The position numbers and the translations under genes are program-made. Shown in pieces: positions 53,662-63,334 of a DNA stretch of 64,000 nt. Every line of letters starts with the position of its first letter. Within the stretch, counting starts at the first letter, position 1. The notes below the pieces were generated by a model. It ran no database searches and was not told where the DNA came from. It worked only from the letters and a program-made list of their open reading frames with translations. The stretch is from Hymenobacter lapidiphilus (GTDB lineage: Bacteria > Bacteroidota > Bacteroidia > Cytophagales > Hymenobacteraceae). The DNA lies in assembly GCF_003417065.2 (NCBI RefSeq), contig NZ_QVLT01000003.1, forward strand, positions 154,245 through 218,244, in the 5' to 3' direction.

Positions 53662-56307
53662 TTAAAACGGATACCCGATGCCCAGGTTGAAGGCGGTTTG
53701 ATCCTCGCGGAAGCTTAAGTTGCGAATGGCCCACTTGTTACCGGGGGCGGCGGGGTCGTATACTTTGGTGGCAATGTCGAGGCGCATAATCAGGAAGCTC
53801 AAATCGAAGCGGAAGCCGAAGCCCGAGCCCACTGCGAACTGCTGATAGAACTTGTTGAAGCGGAACTGCGCCCCCGGCCGCGGGTCGGAGCGCAGGGTCC
53901 AGACGTTGCCGAAATCAGTGAATACCGCTCCTTTTATAAAATTGTAGAGCGGAAAACGGTACTCAATGTTGCCTTCGAGCAACAGCTCGCCGGGCTGCTC
54001 CAGGTTGAAGTCGCGCACCCGCAGGCCATCCACAATCAGGGGTTGGGTCGGGTCATCCGGGTCGAATTTATACTGCGTGAACGAGCCCGCGCCCAGCCGG
54101 CGCGGCTTCCAGGCCCGCACACTGGAGCTGCCGCCCGCAAACAGGTACTTGTCGTACGGAATCAGAAACGAGGTGCTGGTATTCTGGCTGCCGTCGCGGC
54201 CAATAGTCGTCAGCGTGGTCGGGCTCAGGGCCGCCACGGCTCCGCCGGCCAGCCGGTACACCAGATACGAGTCGGAGGTGAGCTTATAATAGCGGCGGTA
54301 GTCGGCCGTAAACTTGGTGAAATCGTAGATTTTGAGGTCACTCTGGCGCAGGTTGCGCGTATCGGTAAACAGCGGCTGCTTCTGAAACAACCCCCGACTG
54401 AGGCCGCCTATCTCGGCAAACAGGCGCAGGTAGCGCGCGTCGCGGGTTTGGTTGAAGTCGTTGGAGTTGTAGAGGGAGGTGACGTTGAGGCTGGGAATGA
54501 GCAGGTTGTCGAAGCTGCGAAACAGGGGGGAGCCCTGCCGGATAAGCAGGTTCTGCAGAGTCGTCTGGAACGTGTCGCTGATGCTGGCCGTGCGGATAAT
54601 GCTCAGGTCGATGGGCGTGAGCACGTACTGGTGGAAGGCCGAGCGCTGCCAGATGTAGTCGAAGGTTGCCTCGGCGTTGGTGCGCGTGTAGTCGGGCCGG
54701 TCGACGTAAGTATACGAGGCATTGATGCGGGTGCGCGGGTTGAACTCGCCCAGCCGTGGCCCCACCCGCCAGGGCACCAGAAACCGTGGCAGCACCAGGT
54801 TCACGTTGCCCCCAAGCTGGGTAGTCAGCTCGGAGCGCAGCTTTTCTTGGGTGTCGCTGCCTTGGGTGCCCGTAATGTCATACTGTCCTTCGAAGCCGGC
54901 CCGCACCCCAAATTCCAGGATTTCGGCCCCGCCGAACACGTTGCGGATTTTCAGGCGCACATTACCGAACGGCCCCACCTCCTGGGCCACGTAGGTGCCG
55001 CCAAACTCCACGGTTTCCTGAAACCGCTTGGCCGGCGCCGCGCTGACGGTGGCGTCGAGCAGGCCCTGGGTCGAGTCGGCCGGAGCTTCTGCGCCGCGCA
55101 CCCGCCGGTAGGTAATGGTGGTGAAGCGGAATATATCCAGGCTGCCAAGCTGGCGCTGGGTACGCTGGGTTTTGGTGAGGCTATACGGCTCGTTGGGCCG
55201 CAGCGCCAGCTTGCGGTCGAGGGCCCGCGGACTGATGCGGTGGCGGTAGGCCAGGTAGTTAACCGAGTCGCGCACGAGCGTGTCGCGGCTTTGGCCGAAG
55301 CGCACGATACCCGCGTCGCTGATGAAATCGACGTGCCGCAGCGTGTAGCGGCGGTGCTGCCCGCGGGGCGGGGCATCTACGAGCGTGCGCAGGCGCACGG
55401 TGGTGGGCCGGAAGCTGGTGTCGGCCTCGAAGGTGATGTACTGCTGACGAAAATCGTAGTAGCCCTGGTTTTTGAGCAGCGTTTCCAGCCGCGCGCGCTC
55501 GGCCCCGATTACCTCCTCGTCGTACTGGTCGCCCTCCTGCAGCAGGCTTTGGGGCCGGGCCGCCCGCACCCGTTGGGCCACGGCCGAGTCGGCTACCTCG
55601 TCATCGAGCCGCGAATAATGAAAAGCGGGCCCCTCCTGAATGGTATAAGTAACCGTTACGCGCTGCGAGTCGGTGGAGTAGGGCGGCTGCAGCGCCAGCA
55701 GCCGCAGCGGCGTAAACCGGCGCGTGGGCACGGTATCGGAAACCGTAACGGAGCTGCGGAAAAAGCCTTTCGACTTCAGGTAAACGCCCAGCTGCTGCAC
55801 CGAGGCGGCCGTGAGGGAGGAATCGTACACCACCGGCGGCTCGCCCAGGCGCATAACGGCGTTGCCCTTGTCGAGGGCCAGCTGGTAGCGACGCTCCTTC
55901 TGCTCGCGCCGGCGCAGCAGCTTGCCCACCTGGGCCGAGTCGGTGCCAGCTTCAGTAATCTGGCGGGCGTAGTCGGCCTTGGTATCGGCCAGCTTCCGGG
56001 CAATGCGCTCGGGGTTATAAAACGAGCGGCCAAACTGGTAGATGGTTACCTTTGGCAGCGGAAAGGTACTATTGGGCTGCTGCTGCACCAGAGCCGCCAG
56101 CCGCTCGGGGTCGGCCTTGTCGGTCCCCCGGATGTTGACGTCGCTCAGCAGCCGCTGGCCGGGCTTTAGCAGCCGCAGCGGCGAACAGCCCACCAGCCCG
56201 CCGCCGGCCAGCAGCAGGCCCGCCAGGGCCAGCCGCCGCAGCCGGGGCAGTTCAAATCGTTTAAAATTTCGCCCCAAAAGGGCCTCAGAAGGTGCCAATG
56301 GTTTCAA
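53662..56307 (-). CDS. tamL: BamA-family outer membrane lipoprotein (TamL-like)
   Basis: 881 residues. The N-terminus is basic then hydrophobic with a lipobox GGLVGC (Cys41), the TamL arrangement. Then POTRA domains (SDVNIRGTDKADPERLAAL..., YTIQEGPAFHYSRL), and a surface-antigen/Omp85 barrel at the C-terminus (FGGTYVAQEVGPFGNVRLKIRNVF, GGSSSVRAWKPRRLGAGSF, FRFDLSFLIMRLDIATKVYDP). It would assemble outer membrane proteins with TamB. Its ATG overlaps the divergent methyltransferase gene by 16 nt, so one start may be internal. Confidence 0.9.
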   Translation of the reverse strand: MKPLAPSEALLGRNFKRFELPRLRRLALAGLLLAGGGLVGCSPLRLLKPGQRLLSDVNIRGTDKADPERLAALVQQQPNSTFPLPKVTIYQFGRSFYNPERIARKLADTKADYARQITEAGTDSAQVGKLLRRREQKERRYQLALDKGNAVMRLGEPPVVYDSSLTAASVQQLGVYLKSKGFFRSSVTVSDTVPTRRFTPLRLLALQPPYSTDSQRVTVTYTIQEGPAFHYSRLDDEVADSAVAQRVRAARPQSLLQEGDQYDEEVIGAERARLETLLKNQGYYDFRQQYITFEADTSFRPTTVRLRTLVDAPPRGQHRRYTLRHVDFISDAGIVRFGQSRDTLVRDSVNYLAYRHRISPRALDRKLALRPNEPYSLTKTQRTQRQLGSLDIFRFTTITYRRVRGAEAPADSTQGLLDATVSAAPAKRFQETVEFGGTYVAQEVGPFGNVRLKIRNVFGGAEILEFGVRAGFEGQYDITGTQGSDTQEKLRSELTTQLGGNVNLVLPRFLVPWRVGPRLGEFNPRTRINASYTYVDRPDYTRTNAEATFDYIWQRSAFHQYVLTPIDLSIIRTASISDTFQTTLQNLLIRQGSPLFRSFDNLLIPSLNVTSLYNSNDFNQTRDARYLRLFAEIGGLSRGLFQKQPLFTDTRNLRQSDLKIYDFTKFTADYRRYYKLTSDSYLVYRLAGGAVAALSPTTLTTIGRDGSQNTSTSFLIPYDKYLFAGGSSSVRAWKPRRLGAGSFTQYKFDPDDPTQPLIVDGLRVRDFNLEQPGELLLEGNIEYRFPLYNFIKGAVFTDFGNVWTLRSDPRPGAQFRFNKFYQQFAVGSGFGFRFDLSFLIMRLDIATKVYDPAAPGNKWAIRNLSFREDQTAFNLGIGYPF

Positions 56308-57044
56308 AAGCAGTAGCGAAATACGTGCACGCGCTGCACCTGAAGAAGTACCGCACCCGCCACGATGCTTTCCTGGTGGAAGGCGGCAAGAGCGTGCGCG
56401 AGCTGCTAAGTTCCGGCATTATCACCGAACGGCTGATAGCGACGCCCGAATTTGCTGATAAAATTGCCGCCGAGCTGCCCGCCGGGGTTCCGCTCGACCT
56501 CGTTTCGGCCGACGAGCTGACCCGCCTCAGCTCGCTGAGCACCAACAATACGGCCTTGGCCGTGGCCCGCCTACCCGCCGAAACGGCCCTGCAACCGGCC
56601 CTCAACCAGCTGCTGCTGGCCCTCGACGACGTGCGCGACCCCGGCAACGTGGGCACGCTCATCCGGCTGGCCGACTGGTACGGGCTGGCCGGGGTGGTGT
56701 GCTCCGAAAACTGCGCCGACCCCTGGGCCCCCAAAACGGTGGTGGCCACCATGGGCTCGTTCACCCGCGTACCCGTCTGGCAGCGCAACCTGCCCGAGTG
56801 GCTGGCCACGCTGCCCCCGGAGCTGCCCATCTACGGTGCCGACCTGCACGGCGACAACGTGCACCGCCTCCGGCTGCAACCCAGCGGCGTGCTCATCATG
56901 GGCTCCGAAAGCCACGGCCTCACGCCACCCGTCGAAGCCTGCCTCACCCAGCGCCTGCACATCCCCGGCCGCGGCCAAGCCGAAAGCCTCAACGTAGCCG
57001 TATCAGCCGCCATTCTGCTGGATAATTTTTACCGGAATGGTTGA
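56292..57044 (+). CDS. SpoU/TrmH-family RNA 2'-O-methyltransferase
   Basis: 250 residues. N-terminal substrate-binding domain (KYVHALHLKKYRTRHDAFLVEGGKSVRELL), then the knotted SPOUT domain: LLALDDVRDPGNVGTLIRLADWYGLAGVVCSENCADPW, GVLIMGSESHGLTPPVEA, IPGRGQAESLNVAVSAAILL. It methylates a ribose in rRNA or tRNA. It starts at ATG 56292 or ATG 56298, both inside the tamL 5' end on the other strand. Confidence 0.95.
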   Translation: MPMVSKAVAKYVHALHLKKYRTRHDAFLVEGGKSVRELLSSGIITERLIATPEFADKIAAELPAGVPLDLVSADELTRLSSLSTNNTALAVARLPAETALQPALNQLLLALDDVRDPGNVGTLIRLADWYGLAGVVCSENCADPWAPKTVVATMGSFTRVPVWQRNLPEWLATLPPELPIYGADLHGDNVHRLRLQPSGVLIMGSESHGLTPPVEACLTQRLHIPGRGQAESLNVAVSAAILLDNFYRNG

Positions 57045-57075
57045 TTTACTGAACTAAAGAGCAAAAAAGATAAGA

Positions 57076-57124
57076 GTAAAAAGGCTCGTTAAACGACTCT
57101 CAAGGAGGGCGTTCAAAGAGCCTT
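57076..57124. terminator. Hairpin between the RNA methyltransferase and the beta-barrel gene
   Basis: Stem AAAGGCTCGTTAAACG / CGTTCAAAGAGCCTTT (two mismatches) with a loop of about 15 nt. Between convergent genes, so probably a bidirectional terminator. Confidence 0.65.
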
Positions 57125-57144
57125 TATACTTCTGCTTTTACTTT

Positions 57145-58311
57145 TTAATTCAGCAGCGTGATGCCGAAGCTGATGGTCTGGGCCTGAGGGCCGCGGTTAT
57201 CTTTGAACAGCTCGTTGAGGTTGTATTTGGCGAACAGGTCGATGCCACGGACGCCGATGGTGCCCTGTAGGCCGTACTGGAAGTCTTCGAGGTTGTAGCT
57301 GCCGCGGTCCTTATCCTTTTTGGTGTTGCCGTCTTCCTCATACTTGAGCTTGGTGTGCGAGCCCAGGCGGTAGCCCACGAACCCGCCAGCGCCGGCGCGA
57401 AACGAAGAGCGGCCCTTGTCGTCGCGGAAGCTGAGGGCGACCATCAGCGGCAGGTTAATGGTCGATACTGCCAGCTTGCTCTTCTCGTAGTTGCGGCCTG
57501 CTTCGGTGGGCAGCTCCAGGGTCGTTACGCCGTTTTGGTTCACGAAGCGCCGGTTGTTGTCGAGCATGTAGTTGGTGAAGGCCAGCTCGGGGCCGGTGCG
57601 CAGGTACAGCGGCGAGCCTTTGCGGCCCACTCTGATGTCGTGAAGCCAGTTGAAGCTGATGTAGCGCGAGCCCCAGGGGCGCAGGTCCAGGGAGTTGCCG
57701 TTCAGGTCCTGCTGCTTGTTGGTCAGCGCGTTCAGGCCCAGGTCGATGGTAAGGTTACTATGCACGGCCCGGTTGGCTCGTTCCTCTAGCCGGGCCTTGC
57801 GCTCGGCCGACCGAATCGAGTCGGACTTGGCCGTCGAGCCCACCCGCACCGACACCCGGTCGTTGCCATCGGTGTTGCTTTCCTCCACCGTCACGCCAAA
57901 CACCCGGCCCACGGTCACGTCCACTCGCTCGCCCGTCCTGCCCGATTTGGCAGGGCTGCCGGTTTTCTGGTCATTATGCATCGTGATGCGGATTTGCTCG
58001 GGCACTCGCTTGCCGGGCTGGTCTTTGGCGGGGTAGAATTCCATTGTTACCTGCTCGGAGGTGGAGTTCTTGCTGGCCTTCTCGGCCTGGGCGATGTAAG
58101 TGTCGAGCAAAATCATGAGCGAATCGAGCTTGTAGTTGCGCAGCTCGCGCAGCTGGGCCCGATCTTTTACATAGAGCGTCATCGTGGCTTGGTTGGGCAG
58201 GCGCACCACAATGGTGTCGTCGTTCAAAGCGCTAAGGGCGCGGGCCGAGCCGGTGGTCGAAACCAGGGCCAGCAGCATCGTCAGGAGCGGAAGCAGGAGG
58301 AAGCGTTTCAT
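57145..58311 (-). CDS. Outer membrane beta-barrel protein
   Basis: 388 residues. Signal peptide MKRFLLLPLLTMLLALVSTTGSARA, a soluble region of about 150 residues (TIVVRLPNQATMTLYVKDRAQLREL, VDVTVGRVFGVTVEE), and a C-terminal 12-ish strand barrel (LGLNALTNKQQDLNGN...GVRGIDLFAKYNLNELF...ISFGITLLN with aromatic-poor end). It belongs with the adjacent sigma and anti-sigma genes; it may be the regulated target. Confidence 0.85.
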   Translation of the reverse strand: MKRFLLLPLLTMLLALVSTTGSARALSALNDDTIVVRLPNQATMTLYVKDRAQLRELRNYKLDSLMILLDTYIAQAEKASKNSTSEQVTMEFYPAKDQPGKRVPEQIRITMHNDQKTGSPAKSGRTGERVDVTVGRVFGVTVEESNTDGNDRVSVRVGSTAKSDSIRSAERKARLEERANRAVHSNLTIDLGLNALTNKQQDLNGNSLDLRPWGSRYISFNWLHDIRVGRKGSPLYLRTGPELAFTNYMLDNNRRFVNQNGVTTLELPTEAGRNYEKSKLAVSTINLPLMVALSFRDDKGRSSFRAGAGGFVGYRLGSHTKLKYEEDGNTKKDKDRGSYNLEDFQYGLQGTIGVRGIDLFAKYNLNELFKDNRGPQAQTISFGITLLN

Positions 58312-58329
58312 GGGAGAGTTGATTTTAGA

Positions 58330-58405
58330 GCCTAGTAATTAGTGCTTAGCTGCTGGTTGTCGGAATGCGCCTGAGTTCTCTAAGCACTAACAACTAAGCT
58401 CGAAG
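58330..58405. repeat. Imperfect inverted repeat, TTAGTGCTTAG type
   Basis: AATTAGTGCTTAGCTGCTGGTTGT and a later TAAGCACTAACAACTAAGC pair imperfectly between the sigma-linked genes. Weak symmetry; function unknown. Confidence 0.35.
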
Positions 58406-58407
58406 CA

Positions 58408-59280
58408 CTACAATTGAATGGTTTTGGTGAGCGTGCGGCTGCCCAGGCGGGCCTGCACGGTTACCGTTTCGGGCAGGCCGGCGGCAGTCAGGCTCACCGG
58501 CTCGCCCTTCACCACGTTGCGTACCTGCCGGAGCACGGCCACCAGACCGCGGCGGCGGGCAGGTTGCTCCGGTTCCGGGGCTTCGTAAGCGGGCCGAACA
58601 TCCACTTCAATCGGGCCGGTTAGGGCTACCGTGGCGGTGGCCAGGGCGGTGGGCCGCTTCAGGGCTGGTGCCAACCTGGGTTTGGACAACTCGGGCGCGG
58701 TGACGGCGAGGGCCGTTAGCGGAGCCGGCTCGTTTGCCGGCAGGTTAGAGGCAACCGTCGCCGAATTAGTCGGGGGCCGGCGGTCGGCGGCCAGGCCGGG
58801 TTGTACACCTCCGGGCCGGACTGCCGCAGCGCGAACCGTAGTGGCCACTAAGGCGGCCGGCCCAGGAGCCGTAACGGTGGCGGTTGCTTCTGAGGGGCCA
58901 GATGGGGTAGCTGCTTCAGCCGTTGCCTGGGCCGAGCTGTTTATTTCAGCGGCCGCCAGAAGTGGCTGTTGTTCAGCAGAATTATTGTTCGCCGCGGCAG
59001 AATTAGCCGCACCTTTTGCGCTGGCGGCCGGTATGCGGGCTGGCGCAGTGGCAGCCAGCTCGGGCCGGGCAGCTGAACCCCTGCCACCAGTCAGCAGCCA
59101 GCCAGCGGCCCCCAGCAGCACGAGCAGCGCCACCGAAGCCGCCGCCAGCCACATTACAGGGCGGCGGCGCTTGGCGGGTTGAATTTCGGCCTCGATTTCG
59201 GCCCACACGAAGGCGGGCGGGGTGGGGGCGTGGCCGCCCAACCGCTCGCGAAACAGCTTATCAATATCGTCCGGTTGCAT
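58408..59280 (-). CDS. Putative anti-sigma factor, single membrane span
   Basis: 290 residues from ATG 59280 (MQPDDIDKLFRERLGGHAP), which overlaps the sigma gene's end by 20 nt. A short cytoplasmic part (DIDKLFRERLGGHAPTPPAFVWAEIEAEIQP), then one helix (MWLAAASVALLVLLGAAGWLL, residues about 54-74), then a 200-residue Ala/Pro/Thr-rich periplasmic part and a small C-terminal fold (GLVAVLRQVRNVVKGEPVSLTAAGLPETVTVQARL). No zinc-binding HCC motif; assignment comes from position and topology. Confidence 0.7.
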   Translation of the reverse strand: MQPDDIDKLFRERLGGHAPTPPAFVWAEIEAEIQPAKRRRPVMWLAAASVALLVLLGAAGWLLTGGRGSAARPELAATAPARIPAASAKGAANSAAANNNSAEQQPLLAAAEINSSAQATAEAATPSGPSEATATVTAPGPAALVATTVRAAAVRPGGVQPGLAADRRPPTNSATVASNLPANEPAPLTALAVTAPELSKPRLAPALKRPTALATATVALTGPIEVDVRPAYEAPEPEQPARRRGLVAVLRQVRNVVKGEPVSLTAAGLPETVTVQARLGSRTLTKTIQL

Positions 59281-59851
59281 ACAGTTCTTTCGGTGAGGAG
59301 GAGGTGGGGGCGGCGGGGCGGGCCTCCCTATTGGCCACCGCGAGGCGGCGCTGGAGCATGCCCCGGGCCTTACTGAGCTGCGACTTGCTGGTGCCTTCCG
59401 AAATACCGAGCAGCTCGCCGATTTCGGGGTGGGAGTAGCCCTCCAGGGCGTACAGGTTGAAAACGGTACGGTAACCGGCCGGCAAACCCGCCAGCAGCGC
59501 CAGCATATCGTCGGCGCTGAGCTGGCTTTCGGCCGTGGCGGCCACGGCCGGCACATCGTAGGTCAAATCGTCGATGGCCAGGTGCAGCGGCTCCTTGCGG
59601 CGCAGCATCCCGAGGGCCTCGTTTACCACAATGCGCCGAATCCAGCCCTCGAACGAGCCTTCGTGCCGGTACTGGTCGAGGGCCCGAAACACCTTGGTAA
59701 ACCCCACAATCAGGGCCTCCTCGGCATCCTCGCGCCTTCGCAGGTAGCGCAGGCACACCGACAGCATCAGGCCCGAAAACTGCTCATAGAGCTGCTTTTG
59801 GGCGCGGCTGCTGCCCTGGCGGCAGGCGGTAATTAACTCGGTTTCCGTCAC
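59261..59851 (-). CDS. ECF-type RNA polymerase sigma factor
   Basis: 196 residues. Region 2 is LYEQFSGLMLSVCLRYLRRREDAEEALIVGFTKVFRALDQYRHEGSFEGWIRRIVVNEALGMLRR; region 4 is LAGLPAGYRTVFNLYALEGYSHPEIGELLGISEGTSKSQLSKARGMLQRRL. It overlaps the anti-sigma gene and is followed by the beta-barrel gene, a Bacteroidota envelope-stress type locus. Confidence 0.93.
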   Translation of the reverse strand: MTETELITACRQGSSRAQKQLYEQFSGLMLSVCLRYLRRREDAEEALIVGFTKVFRALDQYRHEGSFEGWIRRIVVNEALGMLRRKEPLHLAIDDLTYDVPAVAATAESQLSADDMLALLAGLPAGYRTVFNLYALEGYSHPEIGELLGISEGTSKSQLSKARGMLQRRLAVANREARPAAPTSSSPKELYATGRY

Positions 59852-59954
59852 GGGAACAGCGGCGTAAAGTTCAGGTCAGAAGCAGGTGGTTTGGGGCGTC
59901 AGATGCAAGGTAGCGCACAAGGGTTGCCTGGGAAGTGAAAATAAAGTCAAAGAG

Positions 59955-60029
59955 ATAAAATCAAAAGTCAAAGCCGCTGAACATCGGCACTTGGCCCGTT
60001 CAGCGGCTTTGACTTTTAACTTTTTTCTC
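59955..60029. terminator. Hairpin near the CzcA 3' end
   Basis: Stem AGTCAAAGCCGCTGAAC / GTTCAGCGGCTTTGACT perfect, 15-nt loop. Probably the terminator of the CzcA pump gene (minus strand) or a bidirectional element beside the sigma gene. Confidence 0.75.
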
Positions 60030-60090
60030 TGGACTTCGCCCTGACGTTGCCGCGCAAGGTCGTCGGCTACCTGCCCGGGCGAGTCCGGCG

Positions 60091-63000
60091 TCAGGCCGCG
60101 CTTTCCGGCTGGCTTACCAGCTCCGCACCCGCCTTCCGCCCGAAGGCCCAGTATAGCGCCGGCATCCCCAGCAGGTTGAGTACTGTCGACGTAACCACAC
60201 CGCCCAGAATCACCACCGACATGGGGTGCTCGATTTCCGAGCCGGGCTCGTTGCCGGCCAGGATGATGGGCAGCAGGGCCAGCACCGAGGTCAGGGCCGT
60301 CATGATGATGGGCGATACCCGCTCCAGCGAGCCGCGAATGATAAGCTCCTTGCTGAAGGGCATACCTTCCTCGCGCTCCAGATGCTGGTAGTGGCTCACC
60401 AGCATAATGCTGTTGCGGGCCGCCACGCCCAGCACCGTGATAAAGCCCACGATAGATCCCAGCGACAGCACGCCGCCCGTGAGAAACGCCGCCAGCAGAC
60501 AGCCCGACACGGCAAAGAACAAGCTCAGAATGCCCAGCGTGGCCAGCCGCACGGTGCCGAAATCAGTGTAGAGCACCAGGAAGATGCCGACGAGCGAGAG
60601 GCACACCAGCAGCGCCATGCGGTTCTGGGAGGTCTGCCGCTCGGCGTATTCACCCAGAATTTCGGGGTGGTAACCGGCACTAAACGCCACGCCATCCACC
60701 TGCGCCTGTACGTCGCGGGCCACCGAGCCCAGGTCGCGGCCGCGGACGTTCAGCGTCACGTCGATGCGGCGGGAGGAGGCTTCGCGGGTGATTTCGTTGG
60801 GCGTGGGCACGATGCGGACATCGGCCACCTCCTTGAGCGGCACGGCCCCGCCGCCGGGCAGGCCGATGAGCAGCTCACGCACGGCCCCGAAATCGGAGCG
60901 CACCGCCGGCTGGCCCCACACGGCCACGTCGAAAATCTTCTGTTCCTGGTAGATTTCGCCCACCTTGCGGCCCTTCACCAGCGTGCTGATGGCCTGCAAT
61001 ACGGTGCCCGGACTCAGCCCGAAACGCGCCGCCGCCTCAGGCTTAATCTTCACCTGAATCTGCGGCACCAGGGTTTGCTGCTGCACTTTCAGGTCCACCA
61101 CGCCCTCCACGCCTTCCAGCTTCGCGCCCACTTCCTTGGCTTTAGTGTACAGCTGGTCGAGGTCAGGGCCGAAAATGCGGACCACGATGGTGGCCGACGT
61201 GCCGGTGAGCACCTCCTTGATTCGCTCGCGCAGGTAGGTGAGCAGGTCGCGATAGAGGCCGGGGTAACCGTCCACCACGGTCTGGATTTTCGCCACCGTG
61301 GCTTCGTAGTCCACCTTGGGGTCCACGGAAATCCAGAGCTCCGTGAAGTTCGGGCCCACCACCTCATCGGCCACTTCGGCCCGGCCGATGTGGGCGCCGA
61401 AGTTGCGGACGCCGGGAATGGCGCGCAGCTCCTTGCTGGCCCGAATGGTGATGCGCGACATGGCCTGCAGCGAAGTACCGGGCTTCTCCACCCAATGCAT
61501 CAGAAAGTCGTATTCCTTGAAGTTGGGCAGGAATTCCTGGCCGAAAAACGGCACCAGCAGCATCGACACCACCGCCACCGTGGTCAGCGACCAGGCCACG
61601 CGCTTGGGCCGGGCCAGCAGGCCGGGCAGCAGCCGGGCGTAGTGCCGCTTGAGCCAGGCCACCACCGGCGCATCCTTCGACTCCTTTTCGGCCGCTTTGG
61701 GCAGCAGCATGAGCGCCAGCGCGGGCGTGAGTGTCAGGGCCACGAACAAGGAGGCCAGAATGGCCAGCACGTAGGCAAAGGCCAGCGGCTGGAAAAATAC
61801 CCCCGACAAGCCCGGCAGCAGGAAGATGGGCAGCAGCACCAGCGCCACGATAACCGAGCCGTAAATCACGGCCGAGCGCACTTCCATTGAGGCCTCGTAC
61901 ACCACCGCAAAAGCCGTTTTGGGCGAGCCCGCTTCTTTGTTCAGCCGCAGCCGGCGCATGATGTTTTCCACGTCGATGATGGCGTCATCGACCACTTCGC
62001 CCAGGGCAATGATGAGGCCGGCCAGCACCATTGTATCAATGGTTTTGCCGGAGTAGCGCAGCGCCAGCGCCGCCGCAATCAGCGACGTAGGCAGCGCCAG
62101 GGCACTAATGAGGGCCGTGCGCCACTCATACAGGAAGAACAGCAGCACCAGCACCACCAGCACACAGCCGATGAGCAGCGACTTGTTCAGGTTGCTCAGC
62201 GACATCTCAATAAAGGTTGCCGGGCGGAAGATGGTCGAGTCGATTTCCAGCCCTTTCAGGCCGGGGCGCATGGCCTCCAGGGCCGCCTCCACCTGGCGCG
62301 TTACCTCCAAAGTATTCGCGCCGGGCTGCTTTTCTACGATGAGCAGCAGGCCGGGCACGTCGTTAATCACGGCGTCGCCGATGGGCGCGGGGAAGCCTTC
62401 CACTACCTGCGCCACCTCGCCCAGCTTGAGGCTCACGCCGTTGCGGAAGGTCACGGGCATCTGGGCCAAATCGGCGGCGCTCTGGATGGCGGCGCTCTGC
62501 GACACGGCCAGGCGCTGGTTGGGCGAGTCGATGAAGCCGCCGCCAGCCAGCGTAGTAGCGTCGGCCGCGGCTTTTTCCACCTCGGCCAGCGTGAGGCCCA
62601 GCGTGCGCAGCTGCTCGGGGTTCACCAGCACCTGCAGCTGCCGGTCGCGCTGACCCCAGATGGCCACGTTGGCTACGCCAGGCACGGCCATCAGGCGCGG
62701 CCGGATGCTCCAACGGGCCAGGGTGGTCATTTCCACCTGCGTGAGGCTGTCGGAGGTGATGCCGATTTTAAGCACCCGGCTCGTGGACGACAGCGGCGAG
62801 AGCATGACCGGGGGCCGGGCCACGCCGGGCAGCGTGGGCGCTACCCGCGCCAGCCGCTCCTGCACCGCCTGCCGGGCGTTGTTAATGTCAATTCCCGGCG
62901 GATAGTACAGCACCACCGACGACAAGCCCAGCACCGATTTGGAGCGGATTTTCTTCACGTCGGGCGTGCCGTTCAGGGCGTTTTCCAGCGGCACGCTGAT

Positions 63001-63189
63001 GAGGGCTTCCACCTCGGCCGTGCTCAGGCCGGGCGCTTCGGTCTGCACCTCCACGTAAGGCGGCGCAAATTCCGGAAATACGTCTAGCGGCGTGTTGCGC
63101 ACCACCTGCAGGCCCGCCACGAGCATCACCCCGAACAGGATGACGACCACCAGCCGCAGCCGCAATGCTGATTCAATTATCCACTTCAT
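60091..63189 (-). CDS. CusA/CzcA-type heavy-metal efflux RND transporter
   Basis: 1032 residues from ATG 63189 ([17 protein letters not shown]). Twelve helices, two periplasmic loops, and the charged helix-4 segment [18 protein letters not shown] near residue 410 (HME-type proteins usually have AxxDxA/DGA here), and [18 protein letters not shown] near 965. It exports a monovalent or divalent metal ion by proton flow; which metal cannot be read. The adaptor gene lies upstream (63335 onward), separated by a palindromic element. Confidence 0.9.
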   Translation of the reverse strand: MKWIIESALRLRLVVVILFGVMLVAGLQVVRNTPLDVFPEFAPPYVEVQTEAPGLSTAEVEALISVPLENALNGTPDVKKIRSKSVLGLSSVVLYYPPGIDINNARQAVQERLARVAPTLPGVARPPVMLSPLSSTSRVLKIGITSDSLTQVEMTTLARWSIRPRLMAVPGVANVAIWGQRDRQLQVLVNPEQLRTLGLTLAEVEKAAADATTLAGGGFIDSPNQRLAVSQSAAIQSAADLAQMPVTFRNGVSLKLGEVAQVVEGFPAPIGDAVINDVPGLLLIVEKQPGANTLEVTRQVEAALEAMRPGLKGLEIDSTIFRPATFIEMSLSNLNKSLLIGCVLVVLVLLFFLYEWRTALISALALPTSLIAAALALRYSGKTIDTMVLAGLIIALGEVVDDAIIDVENIMRRLRLNKEAGSPKTAFAVVYEASMEVRSAVIYGSVIVALVLLPIFLLPGLSGVFFQPLAFAYVLAILASLFVALTLTPALALMLLPKAAEKESKDAPVVAWLKRHYARLLPGLLARPKRVAWSLTTVAVVSMLLVPFFGQEFLPNFKEYDFLMHWVEKPGTSLQAMSRITIRASKELRAIPGVRNFGAHIGRAEVADEVVGPNFTELWISVDPKVDYEATVAKIQTVVDGYPGLYRDLLTYLRERIKEVLTGTSATIVVRIFGPDLDQLYTKAKEVGAKLEGVEGVVDLKVQQQTLVPQIQVKIKPEAAARFGLSPGTVLQAISTLVKGRKVGEIYQEQKIFDVAVWGQPAVRSDFGAVRELLIGLPGGGAVPLKEVADVRIVPTPNEITREASSRRIDVTLNVRGRDLGSVARDVQAQVDGVAFSAGYHPEILGEYAERQTSQNRMALLVCLSLVGIFLVLYTDFGTVRLATLGILSLFFAVSGCLLAAFLTGGVLSLGSIVGFITVLGVAARNSIMLVSHYQHLEREEGMPFSKELIIRGSLERVSPIIMTALTSVLALLPIILAGNEPGSEIEHPMSVVILGGVVTSTVLNLLGMPALYWAFGRKAGAELVSQPESAA

Positions 63190-63220
63190 ATGGTGCTGGT
63201 TATGCGCTTTAAAGGAACGG

Positions 63221-63309
63221 TCATGCAGAGCGCAGCGAAGCATCTCGCCCGCTTCGTTACAGTAGTATTCAAGCGAAGCGGGCGAGATGCTTCGCTGCGC
63301 TCTGCATGA
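63221..63309. repeat. Palindromic element, perfect 36-bp arms, between adaptor and pump genes
   Basis: Arms 63221-63256 (TCATGCAGAGCGCAGCGAAG...) and 63274-63309 are perfectly complementary with a 17-nt loop. The arm start is the TCATGC.GAGCGCAGCGAAG type shared with 13480 and 29297. It lies inside a likely operon. Confidence 0.88.
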
Positions 63310-63334
63310 CGTTCAGATTATTTGTTCGTACTGC

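Noticed and set aside
54043..56169. 708-codon frame opposite tamL
   Set aside because: Antisense of the conserved tamL frame; long only because of GC bias.
60226..61890. 554-codon His/Gln-rich frame opposite the CzcA gene
   Set aside because: Antisense shadow of the RND pump; composition typical of such shadows.
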